DNA of 64,000 nt from Bufo bufo (taxonomy: Eukaryota; Chordata; Amphibia; Anura; Bufonidae). Of the stretch, positions 21,007 to 31,664 are shown piece after piece. How positions within the stretch are numbered: the stretch's first letter is position 1; every line of letters starts with the position of its first letter. Both the position numbers and the translations under genes were made by a program. The DNA lies in NCBI RefSeq assembly GCF_905171765.1, contig NC_053390.1, positions 579,602,471 to 579,666,470 of the forward strand, in the 5' to 3' direction. Under the pieces are notes generated by a model, which was not told the origin of the DNA, searched no databases, and saw only the letters and a program-made list of their open reading frames with translations.

Positions 21007-22630
21007 GGGCTCATTCAGACTAGGGTTGTCGCGGGTATCGAAATTTCGATACCCAATCGATACTTTTGTCCCGGTATCGATATGATACCGGGATTTCCAT
21101 TTTTTCGATACTGGGCTGCGCTGCTGCGCAGTCTAGTATCTCTGAACATGAGAGCGTTGCTGTCAGCGCGCTCATGTTCCCTCAGCAGCACAGGAGAGAA
21201 GCAAGCAGAAGCAAGCAGTCTTTCCCTCCCCCTGCTGCCACCAATGAGGAGAGAGGGTCGAAGGAGGGGCGGGCGCACTGCGCCACCAATGATAGGACTT
21301 TTCCTACACAGAGCGGCGCTCAGAGATGTCCCAGCACTTACTATTATTCCTGGGCGCCGCTTTGTTCGCCCGCCGTGCCCCACTACTGTCTACTGATCCA
21401 TATGCCAATTACTATCGGAGCAATGGGGAGGAGACATCAGCTTCTCTAGTGGGCGTTCCTTCTCCCTGTGCTGCGATTGGACAGCGCTACAGCCAGGGAG
21501 AAGGAACGCCCACTAGAGAAGCTGATGTCTCCTCCCCATTGCTCCGATAGTAATTAGCATGTGGAGCAGGAGAGGAGACAGTAATGGGGCACAGCGGGGG
21601 AACGGAGCGGCGCCCAGGAATAATAGTAAGTGCTGGGACATCTCTGGGCGCTGCTCTGTGTAGCCTAATACTTAAAGACTACTTTATATGGGTCCAGACT
21701 TTAACACATAATACAGGAGGCGGGTGCCGGCAGCAGAATCGCATTGCCGGCACCCGGCCCCTGACAGGGATCTGCGATCAGCGGCAGTTAACCCCTCAGG
21801 TGCGGCACCTGAGGGGTTAACTGCCGCTGATCTACCAGTACCCACCTCCTGTATTAAGGGGTAATTATCATTGGTGGCGCAGTGCTCCCCCCCACCCTTA
21901 ACCCCCCACCCCATTAAAATCATTGGTGGCAGTGGCCACAGGGTCCCCTCCCCTCCTCATTGGTGGTGCAGTGGCAGCTTCTGATCGGAGCCCCAGCAGT
22001 GTAAGCCTGGGGCTCCGATCGGTTACCATGGCAGCCAAGACGCTACTGAAGCCCTGGCTGCCATGGTAACATCCCTGATGCTGTGTGTACAGAGCACAGG
22101 GCAGCAGGGACACCAAAATATTAAGTATGAATCACCCCCTTTTCCAAATAAAATGTATAAATAATAAATAAACATATCACCGCGTCAGAAAAGTCTAAAC
22201 TATTAAAATATAAAAAAATCTATGCGGTGAACGCCGGAACAGAAAAAATAAATAAAAACTGCGCGATTCGCCATTTCTTAAAATGCGGAATGCACGTGGC
22301 TTTTTTTTAAAAAAAATTTGCGTGGTATCGAATGGTATCGAGTATCGCAATACTTTTTTATGGTATCGAAACCGAATCAAAAATTTGGTATCGCAACAAC
22401 TCTAATTCAGACTGCTGTATGCTGTCAGCAAAAATGCGGATCTCTTTTTTTTTTGCGGACAGTTCAGCATGTCCGCAAAAAAAACGGATTGCATTCCCAT
22501 TTTTTGCCATGGCCTGATTTTGCTGAGCCATGGAATGGAAGAAATGGCCCCATAGAAGTGAATGGGTCAGCATCTAATCCGCAAAAAAAACGGATCCACA
22601 TTTTTTGCGGACAGCCATCTGAATGAACCC
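21007..22630. mobile_element. TWA-flanked MITE split by a hAT-like insertion
   Basis: Left piece 21007-21020 (GGGCTCATTCAGAC) and right piece 22405-22630 ending CTGAATGAACCC join into one foldback flanked by TTA (21004-21006 and 22631-22633). The split is made by the element at 21021-22404, whose 8-bp duplication ATTCAGAC lies in this MITE's terminal repeat. Confidence 0.7.
21021..22404 (+). mobile_element. hAT-like non-autonomous element, 1384 bp, TSD ATTCAGAC
   Basis: Begins TAGGGTTGTCGCGGGTATCG and ends ...GCAACAACTCTA. Exact 8-bp direct repeats ATTCAGAC flank it (21013-21020 and 22405-22412), the duplication size of hAT transposases. The outer ~45 bp are rich in 'ggtatcga'. The interior is GC-rich, with palindromes at 21425-21555 and 21990-22070 ('gatcggagcccc', 'catggcagcca'). 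Open frames overlapping on both strands at 21.0-21.5 kb are not transposase. Confidence 0.8.
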
Positions 22631-22734
22631 TTAGACAATATTAGGGTACTTTCACTACTTTCAAGCATGTCTCGACTGAAATCTGTTCCCAAGTCTCTTC
22701 TACACGTTCTTATTGTTGGTGCATACTGGTCTAC

Positions 22735-23572
22735 TCACTTGAGTACGAATGCAACTTTTTTTTCAACACTACCCACAAGTGTTTGATTGGGTTGAGGTCT
22801 GGGAAAAGGGGGGCAATCCAGCACCTCTACTACATTGTCATTGAACTTCATTGCCAATCTCGACGTATGCTTCTGGTTGTTGTCCTGCTGGAACACTATG
22901 TCGTCCTTTTCATACCCATAGTACTGGAGTGTACAAAGTAACTCGTCTTGTAGTATACTCATATAGCTTAGCATTGAAACCACCATCGATCCTGGTCAAG
23001 AATCCAACGCCTTTGGCTGTGAAGCCACCCCATATCATCAGGCTTCCTCCACCAAACGTGATAGTTTCTTCAATTTCTCGATCCGTTAGCCCGTTTTCCC
23101 TTGTTCCAGTCTATTGACTTTCGTCTCATCACTCCAAATCAGCCGTTTCCAATCTTCTACTGTTCACTGTTCATACTTTTTTGCAAAATTCGTGCTGATG
23201 CTTCTTATGACGATATTGAAGTCGAGGCTTCTTCACCCTTTTTCAGGCTTCCTTTCCAGACTTGTATAATGCGCATCGCCCAGTGCTTGCATGGATGTCT
23301 TGATCTCTCTATTACAAAGCATACGAGCCACCTCCACTGCCATGTTTTTTGCGCCAGAACTAATAGACCTTGTGATGAGCCGACTTGTTGACATGCGATA
23401 TTTTGCCTGGACGTCCACCTCTTGGCTTTAGAATGGATGGACGAACTTTATTTCGTATTCTTCCAACTCTCATGGCACTCACATGATGCAGTTTGGCAAT
23501 TTTCTTGGCCGAGATACTGTTATGGATAAGCTGGATGATGCCGTTTCTCTTTTCTTGGGAAATCTTCTTCAT
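22735..23572 (-). pseudogene. Tc1-like transposase, broken
   Basis: On the minus strand, an N-terminal helix-turn-helix segment starting MKKISQEKRNGIIQLIH (23360-23572) is followed by a second frame (23233-23418) and, further on, by the catalytic segment with DDIVFQQDN (22735-22986). These are the DNA-binding and DDE parts of a Tc1/mariner transposase, which cuts and joins DNA at TA. At least two frameshifts or stops separate the pieces, and the usual SPDLNP triad-closing motif has decayed to RPQPNQ, so the enzyme is dead. Intact relatives are about 330-350 residues. The element's own inverted ends were not resolved. Confidence 0.85.
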
Positions 23573-24589
23573 GGCTGCTCCTGGATTTGAACCAGTGACT
23601 TTCGCTTGGGTATCAACCTAATATCACACTGATCTATTACGGAATGTGAGAACAGGTTGTAATTTGTAGGATACAAGAAGAAAAAGATTGTTCCACCACC
23701 AGGAGCAAAACAGTAATAATATGTTAAATAGTTAAAAGGCCAATTTATGTATGAGATAGCCAAAAAGATTGTCTATAAAATGATGGTAGTCTCATGTGCG
23801 AAGCTGTAGTGGATGGTGAGATATGGAGCCTGAAAGTCAAAAGTTCAAAACATTGTTAGGCCTCATGCACACGACCGTTGTGTGCATCCGTGGCCGTTGT
23901 GCCGTTTTCTGTTTTTTTTCGCGGACCCATTGACTTTCAATGGGTCCGTGGAAAAATCGGAAAATGCACCGTTTTGCAGCCGAGACCGTGATCCGTGTAT
24001 CCTGTCCGTCAAAAAAATATGACCTGTCCTATTTTTTTGACGGACAACGGTTCACGGACCCATTCAAGTCAATGGGTCCGTGAAAGAACACGGATGCACA
24101 CAAGATTGGCATCCGTGTCCGTGATCCGTGGCCGTAGGTTACTTTAATACAGACGGATCCAAAGATCCGTCTGCATAAAAGCTTTTTCAGATCTAAGTTT
24201 TCACTTCGTGAAAACTCAGATCCGACAGTATATTCTAACACAGAAGCGTTCCCATGGTGATGGGGACGCTTCTAGTTAGGATACACTACAAACTGAGTCC
24301 CTTTTATACCATCGGATCGGAGTTTTCTCCAATCCGATGGTATATTTTAACTTGAAGCGTCCCCATCACCATGGGAACGCCTCTATGTTAGAATATACTG
24401 TCGGATATGAGTTAGATCGTGAAACCTCATTTCCGACAGTATATTCTAACACAGAGGCGTTCCCATGGTGATGGGGACGCTTCTAGTTAGAATACACTAC
24501 AAACTGTGTACAAGACTGCCTCCTGCTGCACCTGAAGGGGTTAATTGTACTATCATATCCCCCTGTAAGAGATCAGGGCTGCCATACAG

Positions 24590-24790
24590 CAGGGGGCAGA
24601 CCCTCCCCCCCTCCCCAGTTTGAATATCATTGGTGGCCAGTGCGGCCCCCCCCCCCTCTATTGTAATAATAGGTTGGTGGCCTGTGCGGCCCCCCCCCCT
24701 CCCTCTATTGTAATAATTCGTTGGTGGCACAGTGTGCGCCCCCATCGGCCCCCCCTCCCTCTATAGCATTTACAACATTGGTGGCCAGTG
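24590..24790 (-). repeat. C-rich short array, left arm of the 2.36-kb element
   Basis: About three copies of a unit with CTCTATTGTAATAAT and a tract of 7-9 C; the mirror of the array at 25200-25560. The G-rich strand is the minus strand. Confidence 0.65.
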
Positions 24791-25199
24791 TGCGGCCTCC
24801 CATCTCCCCCTTCCCCCCCATCATTGGTGGCAGCGGAGTTCCGATCGGAGTCCCAGTTTAATCGCTGGGGCTCCGATCGGTAACCATGGCAACCAGGACG
24901 CTACTACAGTCCTGGTTGCCATGGTTACTTAGCAATAGTACAATAGTAGAAGATTCATACTTACCTGCTCCTGGCTGCTGCGATGTTCGTGTCCGGCCGG
25001 GAGCTCCACCTACTGGTAAGTGACAGGTCTGTGCGGCGCATTGCTAAATGAACTGTCACTTACCAGTAGGAGGAGCTCCCGGCCGGACACAGACATCGCA
25101 GCTCCCAGGTAAGTATGAATCTTTTACTATTGTACTATTGCTAGTAACCCGCTGCCACCAATGATCGGGGGGGGAAGGGGAGAGATGGGAGGCCGCACA

Positions 25200-25560
25200 C
25201 TGGCCACCAATGTTGTTAATGCTATAGAGGGAGGGGGGGCCGATGGGGGGCGCACACTGTGCCACCAACGATTTATTACAATAGAGGGAGGAAGGGGGGG
25301 GGCGCACACTGTGCCACCAACGATTTATTACAATAGAGGGAGGAAGGGGGGGGGGCGCACACAGTGCCACCAACGATTTATTACAATAGAGGGAGGAAGG
25401 GGGGGGGCGGGGGGGCGCACACTGTGCCACCAATGATTTATTACAATAGAGGGAGGGCGGGGGGGGGGGCGCACACTGTGCCACCAACGAATTATTACAA
25501 TAGAGGGAGGAAGGGGGGGGGGGGCGCACTGGCCACCAATGATATTCAAACTGGGGAGGG
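25200..25560 (+). repeat. G-rich minisatellite, ~50-60-bp units
   Basis: About six units of the form 'acaatagagggagg', then 7-12 G, then GCGCACACTGTGCCACCAA. Unit length varies with the G tract. It lies in the right arm of the 2.36-kb element, and the left arm has only about three units. Long glycine- or proline-rich frames across it are artefacts. Confidence 0.75.
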
Positions 25561-26231
25561 GGGGGTCTGCCCCCTGCTGCCTGGCAGCCCTGATCTCTTA
25601 CAGGGGGATATGATAGTACAATTAACCCCTTCAGGTGCGGCACCTGAGGGGTTAATTGTGCTGATCACGGCCCCCTGTAAGAGATCGGATACTGCTAGGC
25701 AGCAAGGGGCAGTCATGTAAACAGTTTGTAGTATATTCTAACTAGAAGCGTCCCCATCACCATGGGAACGCCTCTGTGTTAGAATATACTGTCGGAAATG
25801 AGGTTTCACGATCTAACTCATATCCGACAGTATATTCTAACATAGAGGCGTTCCCATGGTGATGGGGACGCTTCAAGTTAAAATATACCATCGGATTGGA
25901 GAAAACTCCGATCCGATGGTATAAAAGGGACTCCAGACTTTACATTGAAAGTCAATAGGGACGGATCCGTTTGAAATGGCACCATATTGTGTCAACGTCA
26001 AACGGATCCGTCCCCATTGACTTGCATTGTAATTCAGGACGGATCCGTTTGGCTCCGCACGGCCAGGCGGACACCAAAACGACTTTTTTTTTCATGTCCG
26101 TGGATCCTCCAAAAATCAAGGAAGACCCACGGACGAAAAAACGGTCACGGATCACGGGCCTACGGACCCCGTTTTTGCGGACCGTGAAAAAAAACGTCCG
26201 TGTGCATGAGGCCTTACCCATTTGCTCGTCA

Positions 26232-26575
26232 GTGTAGAGCAGGAGAAGCTGAAAAGATATAGTAACACCTGTAATCTATACTTTCTATACTTCCTGTGAA
26301 CAGCTATAGGTAGAGGAGGGAGGGGTTATCAGTGACTGACAGCTGTCTCTCTATGCTCACTTATACACACAATGCTATCAATCACTGATAACTCCTCCCC
26401 CTTGTACTAATACCAACAGGAGGTGGAAAAAGCAGAGATATAAACGTATAAATTACAGGTTTTACTGAATCTTCTCCCACAAAACTATACATCAATCTGC
26501 TCAGCTTCTCCTGCTCTTTAACATGGTGCTTTGAGATTGCATTGCATTTTGTGGTTTTGTGGTTACAGGTCCTCT
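26232..26575. mobile_element. T2-type MITE related to the 84-bp array element
   Basis: The right end GGTTACAGGTCCTCT is followed by TTAA (26576-26579). The interior has 'gagcaggagaagctga' inverted at both sides, and a single block GGTTATCAGTGACTGACAGC...ATACACACAATGCTATCAAT resembling one unit of the array at 33.2-35.0 kb. Left terminus not resolved. Confidence 0.55.
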
Positions 26576-26579
26576 TTAA

Positions 26580-26787
26580 AGTGAATGGGGCTGAGCTGCG
26601 ATATCAAGCACAGCCGCTATCCAATGGACAGTGCTGTGCTTAGCAAGCTGTGAGGAGGTCGCAGTGGTCACCAGAGCACCGGTGACTGCTAATTGGTAGG
26701 AGTGCTGGGAGTCAGACCCTGGCTGACCTCATATTGATCACCTATCCTGAGGATAGTTCATCAGTATAAAAATCCTGGAGAACTCCT
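26580..26787. repeat. 'Gatcacctatcctgaggatag' repeat
   Basis: Ends in a palindrome around ATTGATCACCTATCCTGAGG, then AAAATCCTGGAGAACTCC. Same family as the element at 49828-50056 and the fragment at 59530-59768. Confidence 0.5.
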
Positions 26788-26790
26788 TTA

Positions 26791-27240
26791 GGCTTCCTGC
26801 ACACGACCATATGGTTTTTCAGTGTTTTGCGATCCATTTTTCACGGATCCGTTGTTCCGTTTTTTGTTTCCGTTGTGTTTCTGTTCCGTTTTTCCGTTCT
26901 ATTTTTCCGTACGGCATATACAGTATACAGTAATTACATAGATAAAATTGGGCTGGGTATAACATTTTCAATAGATGGTTCCGCAAAAAACGGAACGGAT
27001 ACGGAAGACATACAGATGCATTTCCGTATGTGTTCCGTTTTTTTGCGGACCCAATGACTTGAATGGAGCCACGGAACGCGATTTGCGGGCAATAATAGGA
27101 CATGTTCTATCTTTAAACAGAACAGAAAAATGGAAATACGGAAACGGAATGCATACGGAGTACATTCCGTTTTTTTTTGCGGAACCATTTAAATGAATGG
27201 CCAGTAAACGGGGAAAAAAAACGGTCGTGTGCAGGAGGCC
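26791..27240. mobile_element. MITE, TIR GGCTTCCTGCACACGACC
   Basis: Ends GGCTTCCTGCACACGACC and GGTCGTGTGCAGGAGGCC. Flanks TTA and TTT (one change). The interior is homologous, in reverse, to 16351-16832. Confidence 0.65.
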
Positions 27241-27243
27241 TTT

Positions 27244-27418
27244 TTCACACTAGCGTATCCGCACTAACGCTTGCACATGTGTGCTGCCGGAAGTCCGGTC
27301 CTGCCCCATTCACCGGGAGATGCGGCCGCAGCATGACAAACATGCCAAGAGGCGGCCGGACAAATACCCCTGCCGGAACAGCCTGCTGGACAAGCCTAAC
27401 GCTAGTGTGAATGAAGCC
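27244..27418. mobile_element. Short MITE, TIR TTCACACTAGCG
   Basis: Foldback from TTCACACTAGCGTATCCGC to CTAACGCTAGTGTGAATGAA, wedged between two other TWA-type MITEs. Boundaries approximate. Confidence 0.5.
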
Positions 27419-27422
27419 TTAA

Positions 27423-28284
27423 GGCCTCTTTCACACAGGCGTTGCGGGAAAATGTGCGGGTGCGTTGCGGGAACACCCGCGATTTTTCCGCACGAGTGCA
27501 AAACATTGTAATGCGTTTTGCACTCGCGTGAGAAAAATCGCGTGTGTTTGGTTCCCAAACCCGAACTTCTTCACAGAAGTTCGGGCTTGGGATCAGTGTT
27601 CTGTAGATTGTATTATTTTCCCTTATAACATGGTTATAAGGGAAAATAATAGCATTCTGAATACAGAATGCATAGTAAAACATCGCTGGAGGGGTTAAAA
27701 AAAAATAATTTAACTCACCTTAGTCCACTTGATCGCGATGCCCGGCATCTCCTTTTGTCTTCATCTGATCTCTGTGCAGCAACAGGACCTTTGGTGACGT
27801 CATTCCGGTCATCACATGATCCATCACCATGGTAAAAGATCATGTGATGGATCATGTGATGATCGGAGTGACGTCACCAACGGTCCTTTACCTGTTAAAT
27901 GCTCACCACAGGTCCTGTTCAGCAAAGGAGACAGAAGGAGATGCCGGGCTGCGAACCATGTTATAAGGGAAAATAATAATGATCGGGTCCCCATCCTGAT
28001 CGTCTCCTAGCAACCGTGCGTAAAAATCTCACCGCATCTGCACTTGCTTGCGGATGCTTGCGATTTTCACGCAACCCCATTCACTTCTATAGGGCCTGCG
28101 TTACGTGAAAAACGCACAAAGAGGAGCATGCTGCGTTTTTCACGCAACGCACAAGTGATGCGTGAAAATCACCGCTCATGTGAACAGCCCCATAGAAATG
28201 AATGGGTCGGTATTCAGTGCGGGTGCAATGCGTTCACCTCCCGCATCGCATCCGCGCGGAATACTCGCCCGTGTGAAAGGGGCC
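27423..28284. mobile_element. TWA-flanked 862-bp foldback with CRE palindrome (family C copy 2)
   Basis: Flanked by TAA (27420-27422, 28285-28287). Same layout as 15487-16347, with two TGACGTCA sites (27795-27802, 27869-27876) placed symmetrically about 'catgtgatggatcatgtgat'. Confidence 0.8.
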
Positions 28285-28489
28285 TAAGAAGTCACAAATC
28301 TTCACAAGTGTTTGGTACTAGATTTCTGGAGAGGCGGCATTAAACCATGGATTTTTTATCCTGATTACCATATTTGAGGTTGGGAAGGAATTTTTCCTCG
28401 AATATGGGGCATCTATCTCGAAAGGGTTTTGACTTCTGCAGAATCAACACAGTAGGATTATAGGTTTGAAGTCAGTTTTGCCTGAGTCT

Positions 28490-28599
28490 CTGTTGGTGTA
28501 CACAGATAAGCCCAAAAAGTCGCAAAAGCCCTATTTTGTGCCTTTTTGAAGCCAGAATTGTAATACAACAAAGGGGGTGAATACTTTTGCAAGACACTG
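28490..28599. mobile_element. Tc1-type element, right end only
   Basis: Sequence ending 'gaatacttttgcaagacactg' next to TA (28600-28601) is typical of the outer inverted repeat of vertebrate Tc1 elements. No left end or coding part was found. Confidence 0.5.
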
Positions 28600-28703
28600 T
28601 ATCTAGGCATACAAGGACATTTCTGTAAGGTTTTATTTAACAGGCTGGTCAGAAAAGCTGTTAGTCCTGTTACACTTTTAGGATACATTTTGACTCATTA
28701 TAA

Positions 28704-29011
28704 GGGTCCATTCACACGTCCGTAGTGTATTGCGGATACGCAAATTGCGGATCCGCAATACACCCAGCCGGCATCCCCATAGAATTGCCTATTCTTGTCC
28801 GCAATTGCGGACAAGAATAGAACATGTTCTATTTTTTTCGGGAGCTGCGGACCGGAAGATCGGGGCCGCGCTCCGGAAATGCGGATGCGGACAGCACACT
28901 TTGTGCTGTGCGCATCTCTTCCGGCCCCATAGAGAATGAATGGGACCGGATTTGTTCCGCAACGTTGCGGAACGGATCCGGACCCATTCTACGGACGTGT
29001 GAATGGGCCCC
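28704..29011. mobile_element. Complete TWA-flanked MITE, 308 bp, TIR GGGTCCATTCACACGTCCG
   Basis: Perfect-looking ends GGGTCCATTCACACGTCCG and CGGACGTGTGAATGGGCCC, TAA on both sides (28701-28703, 29012-29014). Reference copy for the fragments at 154-444 and 1008-1187. Confidence 0.8.
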
Positions 29012-29139
29012 TAAAGAAAGAAGAGCTTTCAGCTATAACGAGGATTCTAAATTATGATGAAATACCGTGAACTTTCAGGCTGTTGTTTAGTAAACCATAG
29101 GAATACATCCACACAGGGTGGACTGTCTGCAGCGTTTTA

Positions 29140-29495
29140 GGGTACTTGCACACGATGCAGATTGCGCATTTTTTTCCGTGTGTATTTTCATGCAGAACCC
29201 CCACAGCGTAGTACAGTGCCAGCAAATTGTATTAGATTAGATACGTTTCATGTACACTTTGCATTTTCGTTCCATGCAGAAATTGACCTTCCGTTCGGAT
29301 TTTGAAGTTAGCAGCATGTAAATTTTTTGCCCGGCTCGTTTGTGTGGATTTTAAATGCAGGTGTGAGATCTGCTGCAAAAATGCATTAAACTTGCACCAA
29401 AAACCTTGAGTAACACACGTGGTGTTTGGTGCAGAAACGCACAGAATTTCGTGCAGAATTTCTGCAAGACAGCCCTAACCCGCGTGCAGGTAGCC
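29140..29495. mobile_element. TWA-type MITE, TIR GGGTACTTGCACACG
   Basis: Left end GGGTACTTGCACACGATG after TTA; right end CGTGCAGGTAGCC before TTT. Interior rich in 'tgcagaa' repeats. A diverged copy. Confidence 0.5.
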
Positions 29496-29654
29496 TTTTA
29501 GTAGCTCAGCGTGCATGAGATCCACACATTTGCCTAGAATCTGCATGATATTGACATGCTGTGCAAATTTTAAATCCGCAGCATGTCAATTGCAATGAAG
29601 AGGGGGGATAATGAGTGTATGCCATAAAGGTCTTTCAATATTAAAGGAGGACTA

Positions 29655-29890
29655 TCCCTTTAAGTTCTCATGCACATGACCGTTGTTGGCCACAATATAT
29701 GGGCACCGTCTGTTTGTGCACCACATGATGAATCCAAACCTATTCACTTGAACGGGTCCGCAATCCGGAACTTGTTCTAATTTTTTTTGAGTTGCAGACG
29801 GATCACGGACCTATTCAAGTTGAATAGATCTGCATCCGTCCACACCAGCAGAGCGGACGGTACCCGTGTTTGGAGCCCGCTGATAGCACA
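29655..29890. mobile_element. Decayed MITE fragment (CATGCACATGACCG)
   Basis: Starts 'tctcatgcacatgaccgttg' and carries the usual 'cattcaagtgaatgggtccg'-like interior, but no right terminus. Confidence 0.4.
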
Positions 29891-30001
29891 TCTCCAGTTA
29901 ATCAGTATTTCTCCCATTGAATTCTAGGCTCCTTTTGCTCTAGGTTTGAAGACCTCTAATATCCTGGCTTTTATATCCTTTGCTTTTCATTTATTAACTT
30001 A

Positions 30002-30251
30002 CAGTGAGGAACAGAAGTTTTTTTCTTTGAGAGACAGAATTCTTGCTGTTTCTCAGGTGTTCAAATACTTATGTTCAGCAGTGCAAGACAAATCATACAA
30101 TGTGATTTCCTGAATTTTATATATATTTATTTTTTATTCTGTCTCTCAGAGTGGGAATGCACCTACAATGTGAATTTCAGACCCTTCCATGATTTCTAAG
30201 TGGGAGAACTTGCAAAACAGCAGGGTGTTCAAATCCTTCTGTTCCTCACTG
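30002..30251. mobile_element. Tc1-type MITE, 250 bp, TA duplication
   Basis: Inverted ends CAGTGAGGAACAGAAG and CTTCTGTTCCTCACTG between TA sites (30000-30001, 30252-30253). The interior keeps non-coding ends typical of Tc1 elements ('gtgggagaacttgcaaaac'); the transposase has been deleted. Confidence 0.8.
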
Positions 30252-30253
30252 TA

Positions 30254-31022
30254 TATACATCGCTGCTCGGTTAGGTCTACACATTCAGGTTTTTTAATGC
30301 AGGTCAAAGCCAGGAATAGATTCAATAACAGCAAAAGACTGAGCCTTTATTTTATATGCGTCCTCTATTTATAATCTACTTCTGACGTTGTCCTACCATA
30401 TAGGGTGCCTGTACATTGGGCATCCCAGCCACATGCCAATGACTTCAGATGGTGAGTACAAGTGCAGTCTGGCAATTAGTGGGTCCAGTAGTTGGGCAGC
30501 AGCAAGTACAGGCAACCATAGGTGAGAAAACAGAGTAAGCATTGATTGCTTGTAGGCACACACATTATTGTTTGAAGTAGATATGTCATTTATGTGAAGT
30601 TCCCCTGGAAGTTCTCATTAAACATGTCATCATACTTAGTGCTTCCTCTTAATCTACCGTAACAGTGAGAAGTCCTGTATGCCCGATAATTGACTCTCAA
30701 AAACCAGCTGCCCTACCCAGGTCAGAAGTGATCACCCTTATGTAACGCCTGATCCTGCTCTCCCAGGTCTTTCAGTGCCTGCTTCCAACAAGACATTCAA
30801 CAGCCACAGTCCAACTTACAGTCAGGTCTTCAGTCATATTGGTGTCATTGTCTGTTTCTTCTGGTTGAGATAATAGGTAAACGGTACTCCCAAAGCACAC
30901 TCTTTCTCAAACAAGAATGATTACCCCCAGCCATTTATTTCAAGGCCCCCTACAGCTTGTGTAGACACTGGACGCTGTGCTCTCCATGTCCATAGGAATG
31001 AAGATGGTGATGATGAGGTGGG
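30254..31022. other. Intergenic, nothing assigned
   Basis: About 0.77 kb with mixed composition and no recognised exon, RNA gene or terminal repeat. Confidence 0.35.
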
Positions 31023-31025
31023 TTA

Positions 31026-31661
31026 GGCTACTTTCCTGTTTTGGGGGCGGATCCGTCATGGATCTGCAAAAACGGATCCGTTACAATAATACAACTGCAT
31101 GCATCCGTTTAGAACAGATCCGTTTGTATTATCTGTAACATAGCCAAGACGGATCCGTCATGAACTCCATTGAAAGTCAATGGGAGTCGGATCTGTTTTC
31201 TATTGTGCCAGATTGTGTCAGAGAAAACGGATCCGTTCCCGTTGACTTACATGAACGGATCCGGTTGTATTATGTTTTCTATAGCCAAGACGGATCCGTC
31301 ATGAACTCCATTGAAAGTCAATGGGAGCCAGATCCGTTTTCTATTGTGCCAGATTGTGTCAGAGAAAACAGATCCGTCCCCATTGACTTACATGAACGGA
31401 TCCAGTTGTATTATGCCAGATTGTTTCAGAGAAAACGTTTGGCTCCGCTTCGTCAGGCGAGTAGCAAAACGGTGCAGGCAGCGTTTTGGTGTCCGCCTCC
31501 AAAGCAGAATGGAGACTGATCAGAGGCAAACTGATGCTTTCTGAGCCGATCCTTTTCCATTCAGAATGCATTAGGGCAAAACTGATCCATTTTGGACCGC
31601 TTGTGAGAGCCCTGAACGGATCTCAGAAACGGAAAGCCAAAACGCCAGTGTGAAAGTAGCC
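31026..31661. mobile_element. TWA-flanked MITE, 636 bp, with internal 141-bp duplication
   Basis: Ends GGCTACTTTCCTG and GTGTGAAAGTAGCC, TTA on both sides (31023-31025, 31662-31664). A block starting TAGCCAAGACGGATCCGTC occurs at 31141 and again at 31282, a 141-bp tandem duplication. Several ACGGATCCGT palindromes. The open frame across it is produced by the duplication and has no similarity. Confidence 0.75.
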
Positions 31662-31664
31662 TTA

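Larger units (their letters stand above)
23859..26213. mobile_element. 2.36-kb TWA-flanked foldback element
   Basis: Ends GGCCTCATGCACACGACCG and GTCCGTGTGCATGAGGCC, flanked by TTA (23856-23858, 26214-26216). Inside are nested palindromes: a 'ccatggtgatggggacgc' segment repeated in both orientations (24240-24490 and 25735-25935), a 'gatcggagtcccag' palindrome, an inverted pair around 24960-25130, and G/C-tract arrays. Internal blocks resemble the interior of the hAT-like family (catggcaaccaggacgctac, aggtgcggcacctgag). No protein is encoded. Confidence 0.7.

Noticed and set aside
21015..21449. Overlapping 104-127-residue frames on both strands
   Set aside because: Located in the GC-rich part of a hAT-like non-autonomous element. 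No DDE or BED-domain motifs; relatives at 36.3 and 45.2 kb do not keep the frame.
25056..25643. 195-residue minus-strand open frame
   Set aside because: Lies over the C/G-tract minisatellite; the proline-rich composition comes from the tracts, and open frames occur on both strands.
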